Below, piece by piece: positions 49,901-62,000 of a stretch of 64,000 nucleotides of DNA. Under the pieces are notes generated by a model, which saw only the letters and a program-made list of their open reading frames with translations, was not told the DNA's origin and ran no database searches. Positions within the stretch are counted from its first letter, which is position 1. Each line of letters starts with the position of its first letter. The DNA is from Apostichopus japonicus (Eukaryota > Echinodermata > Holothuroidea > Aspidochirotida > Stichopodidae): positions 79,501 to 143,500 of the forward strand of contig NC_092570.1 of assembly GCF_037975245.1 (NCBI RefSeq), in the 5' to 3' direction. Position numbers and translations under genes: made by a program.

Positions 49901-52900
49901 GCAGTAATAAAGGTAGTAGACAGCTAAGGAGCAGCACTGATAGCAGTAATCAATGAAGGTGGTAGACAGCTGAGAGCAGTAATGAAGGTAGTAGACAGCT
50001 AAGGATCAGCACTGATAGCAGTAATCAATGAAGGTGGTAGACAGCTGAGAGCAGTAATGAAGGTAGTAGACAGCTAAGGAGCAGCACTGATAGCAGTAAT
50101 CAATGAAGGTGGTAGACAGCTGAGAGCAGTAATGAAGGTAGCAGACAGCTAAGGACCAGCACTGATACCAGTAATCAATGAAGGTGGAAGACAGCTGAGA
50201 GCATTAATGAAGGTAGTAGACAACTGAGAACAGTAATGAAGGTAGCAGACAGCTAAGGAGCAGCACTGAAAGCAGTAATCAATGAAGGTGTAAGACAGCT
50301 GAGAGCAGTAATGAAGGTAGTAGACAGCTAAGGACCAGCACTGATAGCAATAATCAATGAAGGTGGTACTGTTGACAACTGAGAGCAGTAATGAAGGTAG
50401 TAGACAGCTAAGAACCAGCGCTGATAGCAGTAATCAATGAAGGTGGTCCTGTAGACAACTGAGAGCAGTAATGAAGGTAGTAGACAGCTAAGGACCAGCA
50501 CTGATAGCAGTACTCAATGAAGGTGGTAGACAACTGAGAGCAGTAATGAAGGAAGTAGACAGCTAAGGAGCAGCACTGATAGCAGTAATCAATGAAGGTG
50601 GAAGACAGCTGAGAGCAGTAATGAAGGTAGTACACAGCTAAGGAGCAGCACTGATAGCAGTAATCAATGAAGGTGGTACTGTAGACAACTGAGAGCAGTA
50701 ATGAAGGTAGTACACAGCTAAGGAGCAGCACTGATAGCAGTAATCAATGAAGGTGGTAGACAACTGAGGGCAGAAATAAAGGTAGTAAACAACTGAGAGC
50801 AGTAATGAAGGCAGTAGACAGCTAAGGAGCAGCACTGATACCAGTAATCAATGAAGGTGGTAGACAACTCTATAAGCCTCCATGGCTTCTTTCGCGAGTT
50901 CCTGCTTGCGGGAAGATCACATATACATACATACATACATACATACAACTGAGAGCAGTAATGAAGGTAGCAGACAGCTAAGGACCAGCACTGATAGCAG
51001 TAATCAATGAAGGTGGTACTGTAGACAACTGAGAGCAGTAATGAAGGTGGTAGACAACTGAGAGCAGAAATGAAGGTAGTAGACAACTGAGAGCAGTAAT
51101 GAAGGTAGTAGACAGCTAAGGACCAGCACTGATAGCAGTAATTAATGAAGGTGGAAGACACCTGAGAGCAGTAATGAAGGTAGTAGACAGCTAAGGAGCA
51201 GCACTGATAGTGCCAGTAATCAATGAAGGTGGTAGACAGCTGAGAGCAGTAATGAAGGTAGTAGACAACTGAGAACAGTAATGAAGGTAGTAGACAGCTA
51301 AGGACCAGCACAGATAGCAGTAATCAATGAAGGTGGTAGACACCTGAGAGCAGTAATGAAGGTAGTAGACAACTGAGAGCAGTAATGAAGGTGGTAGACA
51401 ACTGAGAGCAGTAATGAAGGTAGTAGACAGCTAAGGAGCAGCACTGATAGTACCAGTAATCAATGAAGTTGGTAGACAACTGAGAGCAGTAATGAAGGTG
51501 GAAGACAGCTGAGAGCAGTAATGAAGGTAGTAGACAGCTAAGGACCAGCACAGATAGCAGTAATCAACGAAGGTGGTAGACACCTGAGAGCAGTAATGAA
51601 GGTAGTAGACAACTGAGAGCAGTAATGAAGGTGGTAGACAACTGAGAGCAGTAATGAAGGTAGTAGACAGCTAAGGAGCAGCACTGAAAGTACCAGTAAT
51701 CAATGAAGTTGGTAGACAACTGAGAGCAGTAATGAAGGTGGAAGACAGCTGAGAGCAGTAATGAAGGTAGTAGACAGCTAAGGACCAGCACAGATAGCAG
51801 AAATCAATGAAGGTGGTAGACACCTGAGAGCAGTAATGAAGGTAGTAGACAACTGAGAGCAGTAATGAAGGTGGTAGACAACTGAGAGCAGTAATGAAGG
51901 TAGTAGACAGCTAAGGAGCAGCACTGAAAGTACCAGTAATCAATGAAGTTGGTAGACAACTGAGAGCAGTAATGAAGGTGGAAGACAGCTGAGAGCAGTT
52001 ATGAAGGTAGTACACAGCTAAGGAGCAGCACTGATAGTGCCAGTAATCAATGAAGGTGGTAGACAACTGAGTGCAGTAATGAAATCAATGAAGTTGGTAG
52101 ACAACTGAGAGCAGTAATGAAGGTAGTAGACAACTGAGAACAGTAATGAAGGTAGTAGACAGCTAAGGAGCAGCACAGATAGCAGTAATCAATGAAGGTG
52201 GTAGACAACTGAGAGCAGTAATGAAGGAAGTAGACAGCTAAGGAGCAGCACTGATAGCAGTAATCAATGAAGGTGGAAGACAGCTGAGAGCAGTAATGAA
52301 GGTAGTAGACAGCTAAGGAGCAGCACTGATAGCAGTAATCAATGAAGGTGGTACTGTAGACAACTGAGAGCAGTAATGAAGGTAGTACACAGCTAAGGAG
52401 CAGCACTGATAGCAGTAATCAATGAAGGTGGTAGACAACTGAGGGCAGAAATAAAGGTAGTAAACAACTGAGAGCAGTAATGAAGGCAGTAGACAGCTAA
52501 GGAGCAGCACTGATACCAGTAATCAATGAAGGTGGTAGACAACTCTATAAGCCTCCATGGCTTCTTTCGCGAGTTCCTGCTTGCGGGCAGATCACATATA
52601 CATACATACATACTAGGGTTGTGCGGGATCCCGGTAGTCAAGTGAATCCCGGTATCCCGATCCCGGTATTGACTAATCCCGATCACAGTGCAATGTGTAA
52701 CTACTACCGGTATTGGGAAAACAACCGGTTATTACATTCGTTTCAGTATCATTCCCGGGAATCCCGGACGTAATAAAAATATCTACGTGTTAATATTTGA
52801 AATAAATAAAACAAAACACGATTTTTTCTGGTTTCTGTGTTCTTAGTTTGAATAATATCTGATCAACTTACGTACTGGCCTAGACTAGGCTATATATTAA

Positions 52901-55900
52901 CAAATCAACTTTTCACGTAGTAATTTGGACCTAGGCTACAATAAATATCGAACGTTACTTGCGTTCAACATGTTACGGGACCTCAAAGTTATTCTGAAAT
53001 TTTCGTTATTTATTCTTCCTTCAAACGATGATTGTCAAGGTTCCCATGTACAAAATCTTACCCTTATGCATTTCACCTCATTTTGTTATAATAATTTTAA
53101 CGATTTTATAAATTTTGAGCCAAAACCGCAGGGAGTATGTCCAGTTTAAATCCACCTTCGCACGGGACTGTATATTATTGTAGCCTAGGATAAGGTACTG
53201 GTACACAGCAGTGCAGTACTTGAGATTTTCATGCTGTAATGAAATGGATTCGTTTATTAATGCGGGGGGTTCCACGATGTCATTTATATTTATCTTTTGC
53301 TACTTTTTTAATTTTTAAGAACTTTTGTACGAAAGATTGATATTGCACGTGTTCAAAGTATATTTCCTGGAGTAAACAACAGCCGATTAACGATATAAAT
53401 AAATCTGTACTATTCTTATGTATGTAGTTTGTAATCCCGTATTTACGTAGCCCCTATGTTATATTCTAATTGTCTGAAGTTCCAAACACGTGGTGACTTG
53501 TTGATAACTAGTTAAAAACTTTTCATTGTGAACTTTTGAACTTGAAGGGGTTGCCCTATTCCAATATCATGGAATAGTGGGGAACTCCCAATTTATATTT
53601 GTGTACGGATTACAAGTTTAATCCACGTGCGAACGTGTTAATCTAATATCGTACGTCGAGTATGAATGAAGGATGGTGTGGGTTGCTTTTTTCTAAGGTT
53701 TGTGCTTTTCTTTTTGGAAGTGTATGTTAAAAAACAAAGGCCCTAATATAGCGTGTTATTTTTTTATTTTTTTTATTATGAACGTGCGAGTAAGAGTATG
53801 TACATAGCCTAGGCTATGCATATTGAATGTATGACATTGACAGTCTCGTAACTAAGTGCTTTGAAACGTAGATGAAAGTTGAGGAAAATACCGGTTGTAG
53901 TTACGATACCGGTATTCATGTTGCAACACTACCGGTTGTGTGAAATCCGACAACCGCACAACGCTAATACATACATACATACATACAACTGAGAGCAGTA
54001 ATGAAGGTAGCAGACAGCTAAGGACCAGCACTGATAGCAGTAATCAATGAAGGTGGTACTGTAGACAACTGAGAGCAGTAATGAAGGTGGTAGACAACTG
54101 AGAGCAGAAATGAAGGTAGTAGACAACTGAGAGCAGTAATGAAGGTAGTAGACAGCTAAGGACCAGCACTGATAGCAGTAATTAATGAAGGTGGAAGACA
54201 GCTGAGAGCAGTAATGAAGGTAGTAGACAGCTAAGGAGCAGCACTGATAGTGCCAGTAATCAATGAAGGTGGTAGACAGCTGAGAGCAGTAATGAAGGTA
54301 GTAGACAACTGAGAACAGTAATGAAGGTAGTAGACAGTTAAGGACCAGCACAGATAGCAGTAATCAATGAAGGTGGTAGACACCTGAGAGCAGTAATGAA
54401 GGTAGTAGACAACTGAGAGCAGTAATGAAGGTGGTAGACAACTGAGAGCAGTAAAGAAGGTAGTAGACAGCTAAGGAGCAGCACTGATAGTACCAGTAAT
54501 CAATGAAGTTGGTAGACAACTGAGAGCAGTAATGAAGGTGGAAGACAGCTGAGAGCAGTAATGAAGGTAGTAGACAGCTAAGGACCAGCACAGATAGCAG
54601 TAATCAACGAAGGTGGTAGACACCTGAGAGCAGTAATGAAGGTAGTAGACAACTGAGAGCAGTAATGAAGGTGGTAGACAACTGAGAGCAGTAATGAAGG
54701 TAGTAGACAGCTAAGGAGCAGCACTGAAAGTACCAGTAATCAATGAAGTTGGTAGACAACTGAGAGCAGTAATGAAGGTGGAAGACAGCTGAGAGCAGTA
54801 ATGAAGGTAGTAGACAGCTAAGGACCAGCACAGATAGCAGTAATCAATGAAGGTGGTAGACACCTGAGAGCAGTAATGAAGGTAGTAGACAACTGAGAGC
54901 AGTAATGAAGGTGGTAGACAACTGAGAGCAGTAATGAAGGTAGTAGACAGCTAAGGAGCAGCACTGAAAGTACCAGTAATCAATGAAGTTGGTAGACAAC
55001 TGAGAGCAGTAATGAAGGTGGAAGACAGCTGAGAGCAGTAATGAAGGTAGTACACAGCTAAGGAGCAGCACTGATAGTGCCAGTAATCAATGAAGGTGGT
55101 AGACAACTGAGTGCAGTAATGAAATCAATGAAGTTGGTAGACAACTGAGAGCAGTAATGAAGGTAGTAGACAACTGAGAACAGTAATGAAGGTAGTAGAC
55201 AGCTAAGGAGCAGCACAGATAGCAGTAATCAATGAAGGTGGTAGACACCTGAGAGCAGTAATGAAGGTAGTAGACAACTGAGAGCAGTAATGACGGTAGG
55301 ATTGATACAGTAGCGATGGACATGCATCTGTTTTGTAGGCTTAAAGCCAAACATTGCATGTAAGTTGTTTTCCCTTAAACCTCCTTTGATGTTTCAAATG
55401 ACATCAGTGTAATTTAAGAATAATATTGTCTTTGGAAAGTACAGTTTTAATTCTGTCATATAATTCAATGATTGTTTTTAATGATGGTTTAGTCACAGGC
55501 TTGTTCAGATTGTCTAGAATGACTGTCTAGAACTGATATTGAATAAACTTTGTTCAATGATTTAAAATTTGAACTACTTTGCGTGAATTTTTTTTTCTTC
55601 GTGACCGATTAAAATAAATCTCTGTGAGATTTAAACATCCTTTGGAATATAATCTTTTAACTACTTCTTTCGACACATCCATATCACCCCCACTCCCTCC
55701 CCAACAAAAAAAGGTTTTCCTGTTATATGAATAAGAAATATTATTGCCATTACTAACTGACCCAACATATTCCAGAAATAAATTGGGGCACTGAGATTTT
55801 TCACTAAAAGATGTAAGCCATCCCTTTTGAAGCTAACCTCATAGCTTATTACTACTACACAAAATGGCAATGAAGGGGGTGTTAATTTAGATGATACAGC

Positions 55901-58900
55901 AAAAACTCTTTGTCTTTTGCGATTCAGTGTAGTAACGCTAATACTAGTACTACTAGGGCTAGTACTAGTACTCAGATGCTTCCTCCAAAGGATCGCCACT
56001 TGTCCCACTGGAGGTTTCCTGTTCCCCGATCTGGTCTTCAGAGTTTTTAATGTGGGGTACTTGCCAGGAAGAGCGACTCGTTTATGTCAACCTGCTAAAG
56101 CCCATTTGTTTTATTTCAGTAGGAATGAGGGATCGTAGTCTGCTTCCGTGAAGTGTTTGCTACAAACGGAGCTGTATACTGGCTGAAGTGAAATTAAAGT
56201 GAAATCGGCGCTGGTGTTCTGCACTAACATGGTCATAATGGCCGTGTTTTTAGTCCTTCGGCCATCGTTGAAGGCTAATTGCTGTTATGACATTACTGCA
56301 GCCCCAAGAACACAACGGACCGGTACGTGCCTGGGCTTGGCACTTGTGTGACAGTAAGATCGTCGCGCATCCGGTACGTGCCTGGGCTTGGCACTTGTGT
56401 GACAGTAAGATCGTCGCGCATCCGGTACGTGCCTGGGCTTGGCACTTGTGTGACAGTAAGATCGTCGCGCATCCGGTACGTGCCTGGGCTTGGCACTTGT
56501 GTGACAGTAAGATCGTCGCGCATCCGGTACGTGCCTGGGCTTGGCACTTGTGTGACAGTAAGATCGTCGCGCATCCGGTACGTGCCTGGGCTTGGCACTT
56601 GTGTGACAGTAAGATCGTCGCGCATCCGGTACGTGCCTGGGCTTGGCACTTGTGTGACAGTAAGATCGTCGCGCATCCGGTACGTGCCTGGGCTTGGCAC
56701 TTGTGTGACAGTAAGATCGTCGCGCATCCGGTACGTGCCTGGGCTTGGCACTTGTGTGACAGTAAGATCGTCGCACATCCGGTACGTGCCTGGGCTTGGC
56801 ACTTGTGTGACAGTAAGATCGTCGCGCATCCGGTACGTGCCTGGGCTTGGCACTTGTGTGACAGTAAGATCGTTGTGCATCCGGTACGTGCCTGGGCTTG
56901 GCACTTGTGTGACAGTAAGATCGTCACACATCCGGTACGTGCCTGGGCTTGGCACTTGTGTGACAGTAAGATCGTCGCGTATCCGGTACGTGCCTGGGCT
57001 TGGCACTTGTGTGACAGTAAGATTGTCGCGCATCCGGTACGTGCCTGGGCTTGGCACTTGTGTGACAGTAAGATCGTCACACATCCGGTACGTGCCTGGG
57101 CTTGGCACTTGTGTGACAGTAAGATCGTCGCGCATCCGGTACGTGCCTGGGCTTGGCACTTGTGTGACAGTAAGATCGTCGCGCATCCGGTACGTGCCTG
57201 GGCTTGGCACTTGTGTGACAGTAAGATCGTCGCACATCCGGTACGTGCCTGGGCTTGGCACTTGTGTGACAGTAAGATCGTCGCGCATCCGGTACGTGCC
57301 TGGGCTTGGCACTTGTGTGACAGTAAGATCGTTGTGCATCCGGTACGTGCCTGGGCTTGGCACTTGTGTGACAGTAAGATCGTCACACATCCGGTACGTG
57401 CCTGGGCTTGGCACTTGTGTGACAGTAAGATCGTCGCGTATCCGGTACGTGCCTGGGCTTGGCACTTGTGTGACAGTAAGATTGTCGCGCATCCGGTACG
57501 TGCCTGGGCTTGGCACTTGTGTGACAGTAAGATCGTCACACATCCGGTACGTGCCTGGGCTTGGCACTTGTGTGACAGTAAGATCGTCGCGCATCCGGTA
57601 CGTGCCTGGGCTTGGTACTTGTGTTCCTTATATGATGTCATTGTTGTCTTGTTTTTAAATCACATTTTTCAGAGTTCTGTTTTCGGATGCGAATATGAAA
57701 ACATTAATTCCTAATTAGTCCTTGAGGTTTTGAAGATGATGAGAATAGTTTTGAACATAGATTTTCCCATAGATTCAGAGGAAGTTGCTCTAGATTAGTT
57801 GGATTTTTCATGTCATGGCCTCATGTCATGTCATGGCCAAAGTATTGTTCACTTTTTCATATTCAAATAAATACTAACACCTTGATGTTAGTCATGTTTC
57901 AAAGTTCTCACCTTTTACTGCTTACCTCCACAATGGGGCTTATAACCTTAATGGTCTATGAGGATTTTCATAAAATATCCCACTTTGTAGTCTTTCTGCA
58001 ACACACCTATACTAATTGTTGACACATCCATGTACCATCATTTCCTTTAGCTTTTCTCTTTAGCAAGAAAGTATTTAACATGACCTGAACACCCCAACCT
58101 GAATATCAGGTTTGTTGTAATGCTTTGAGAATCCCTCTAGCATTTAGTGTTACATAATTCAATGTGACATTATAGTGAAAAAAATAATTACCTTGGTGTC
58201 TGACCACCAGCAGCAAGTTGGGAAAAGTTCTTAACCTTTTCCCGAATAACACTGATTCCTCGTTCATCTGAAGCATTCAGTTCTAAGACTCTGCTACGAA
58301 ACATCTCTTTCCTGTAACAGAGAGAAAGGGATAACATTGGTGTTGGGTACCACTCAACTCAAGTGCTTGTGAAGATAGGATGTTGTGAAGTAGTAATAGA
58401 AATTGAAACCCATATAGTCTGTCTTCATCTTTCCACTTACCCAAACAACTGACGAGAAGCTGCTAATATTGTTGAAGTTTTTCCAGTTCCAGGAGGGCCA
58501 TAAAACAGCAAATTTGGAAGCTATGAAAATTAAAAGAGAATCAGTTACCATCAGGTCTTGGAATGTTTGCTTCAAACATTTCAAGTATAAAGTTTATCAA
58601 ATTACTAGAGAGTAAGAGGGTGCTTGTGGCCACTATTAAGGCAGGATCCACACACAGTACAAACGTCATCCATATACTTGTTTACAAGCCAATGCATCAC
58701 CTTAACCCAAACACATCATCACCATCCTAGATAGGCAGCAACCAGAGTATATAAATATATATATTGTTAAGATATTAATTCATCATAAAACTGGATATCT
58801 GGGGGCAGACAATGTAAACAATGATCTTAGAAATTTCTCTCAAACTTTGTCTAAGTTTTCTTAGCTGTCACTGTTCTCTTTTTTTGTAAAAATACTATGT

Positions 58901-59022
58901 GGAAAACTTGCAGACCAAAAGAACAATGTAATTTACACACATACATACACATAGACTTTTCATGATTTTTACAGCTGCTGACCTCATATGACCATTGACA
59001 TCAACAACCCCCCCCCCCCCAA

Positions 59023-59053
<31 letters not shown>

Positions 59054-62000
59054 TATAAATATATATATATATATAAATATATATATAAATTATAATAAAA
59101 TTTGTGATTCCTTGTCATATAATTTGCTCAAAATTTTACATATCTGACTTATGTATATATAGCTAATTAGTTAATTTTTTTCCAAGAATTAAGTGAGAAC
59201 CAGAAAAGATCAGGGGGTACATCTCTTATTTGTAGCACTCACGTGCTCAACCAATTAATTCTGTTAAGTATTTACAGTAAAGAATTTTTATTCCAAAATG
59301 TTTCAATATCCAGAAAGAACAGTCTTCTTAGGTAAAATATAGACATAGATGTATGAGCAAATGGACATTTCCTTTCACCAATTTAGAGCTAGCAAATCAG
59401 CTCTGACACCAACCATCCCATTAACAATTTTTATAGTAATGAATGAGAATTACAGGTACATGATTATGAAATATTTTCACAACTTACTTTCAAAGCCAAC
59501 TCATCTAGTCTAAATCACAGAAAATAATTTTGTGACCATTTGCGATAACCTGTTGACACCTTTAAGCTCTCTAGTGTGAAAACTAAAAGGGGCCACTTGA
59601 TTCTGTTTAAAGCATCAACTATTTGAAGCAGATTTCATTTACTGGATGACTATATAATAGCAGAAGATCACATTTTTATAATTGGGCCTCTTCACTGAAT
59701 TGAAATTGACCAGTTATGTTCACCAAAAGAAAGTCAAAGCATTGTAAAACTCACAGATTAATTGTAGCTTTAAAGGGCAAGTTCCACGAGAAAACCAGAC
59801 CTTTATTTGTGATCAGCAATGCCTATTCCAAACTAATATACCTTATTGTAGTGGATAGAAAAACAACCTTGTACTCATTATACCAAGGAGTATGCCATAT
59901 ATTACGTTTGTCAACAGTATCATTCTTGAGATATCATGTTTACACACACCGAATTGACTGCATAGGTTACTGGCCTGCAGAAAAACAACATGATTATGCA
60001 GAAGACAGTGACTGCAAAGGCTTCTTTTCTAAGACTAAAAATATCTACTAAAATATAATTGTGTGTACTGTACAAGAAAACAACTAATATACCAGACTTT
60101 ATTTCTACAACATTTCATGAACTTAAAGCTATGAGCCTAGTTTGGCTTACATCACATCCTTCCAAGGTTTTCTTGAGCACAGCAACAATCTCATCTTGAT
60201 AGGCTACATCATCAATTGTCTTTGGACGGCTGAGAAATAAAAAATAAAGTTACAAAGATTAGGCTGGTGATAACTGTATTAGGACTCTTGATTTGTAGCT
60301 GAAAGTTGTTGAATTCCCCAAAGAACATTAAAAGTAACCTTTTTTTATTGTGCAGTCCGACTCAAGGATGCCAGTAAGGCTTACACACCAGTAAAAACAT
60401 TTTGAAGTTTTTACCATGTTTCACTCCCTAATCTTCAACTAAGAGACTCCAATTGCAATGTATTACAAACCCACACAAAACCTACTGGTCAACATACAGC
60501 GTCAATTGTTACAAAAATAAAAAGCAAATTCATATTTAGCATTTATTCACATAAACTGGCCACTAATAAAGTAATATGGCCAGGCGCGTAGCCAGGAATT
60601 TGCCAAGGGAGGGGCGAAACTGTAGATATCGGCATTGCAAACTATCTAAAAAAAAATTTCAAAATATGCTCAAGGGGGGGGCTGCCCCCTTCGCCCCCCC
60701 CCCCTTGGCTACGTGCCTGAATATGGCTAGTAAAGTCACAGAAAGGAAGTTACTCTGCCCACTTATTTGTTGAGTTGAGAGGGTGTTGAATACCATACAG
60801 TAGTTTGCATTATGTAATGTTCAGTCCAGCATATTTGGTAACCAGTCTACGGGAAAATTTCCCGCTTCAGAATTGATAATGCATGAAAAAGGATAGTTAA
60901 GTGTTATGACAACTTTATTTAGCAACTTGCTCTTCCTTACATTTCATCATTTAGTCTATCCACGGCCACAGATCCGACAAAGGCAACAAGGAAAAGTTAA
61001 AATTGACATTAGTTTTACAAAAAAAGTAAAATGGCGGTAAATATAGACGCAACAATAGCTAACTTTGATGTAACAGGTGACGTTACAAGGCTACAAGCTT
61101 AGGCTAGGCCCGAGGTGGTCCAGATGGACATGTGCATTCCAGTACTACAAACACATCATGTTTCAGATCCTTAAGAAGCACAGTAAATTAAGCAAAATTT
61201 TTACGAATACTTCTAGCATTGGTAAAGACCATCTTCAGCTTATCCCTGAAACTATGTACCTTAGCATGCCTTCCGAATCTGATGTTAGAACTATGACTAT
61301 CACTTCCCTTGCTTTCAAAATGCCTTTAATCGTCTCCACTAAAAACATAATCCTTATCCAAATTTATGCCTGCCCTCATCGCCCCCCCCCCCCGGGTGTT
61401 ACTAAAACGAATGACAATTGCGTTACACGTAACGAATGACAGTATGTTGTACACACTAAAAAATTGCGTTAACTAAAACGAATGACAGTAATGACAGCAC
61501 AGACATTTGCTTCAACTGGATATCCCAGTTCAGACTCCGTGGGTATCTAGATCTAGTATAGTACGGACAAGATAAAAACGCACCTTACAGCAAGCGAAAT
61601 TGTAAGTGTGATTTTAAAAAGTAAATTTAACGTCATTTTCCCGATATTAATTGTTAGAAACTAACAATACTATAATCTTGAAACGGCTTCAGCTATCTTT
61701 CTATATAAATCTACAGAGGTAAAAAGCACAGCACTCAAGCGCATTCTCACACAAATCTTTCCTGTGGTTTCTATCCGTAAATTACACCAAAACCCTACAA
61801 CCACGTAACATGCGATTTTCCTCAAATCATTTTTGCGCAGAAAACCAATAAACCCATTTACTCCATTCCGTTATTCATTCTATCTCTTCTCACATTCGTT
61901 GTCATTCGTTGTCATTCGCTGTCATTCGCTGTCATTCGCTGTCATTCGCTGTCATTCGCAAATGATAAGGCCACGAGAATGAAAGTTATAGATTTGCGTC

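Noticed and set aside
56287-57714. Open frames of 430-475 codons on both strands in the 51-bp array
   Set aside because: A stop-free 51-bp unit (17 codons) opens several frames at once on both strands. The frames have no independent coding support and lie in an RFC4 intron.
59716-60051. 111-codon open frame in RFC4 intron 2
   Set aside because: No recognisable protein similarity; an AT-rich intron of this length yields such frames by chance.
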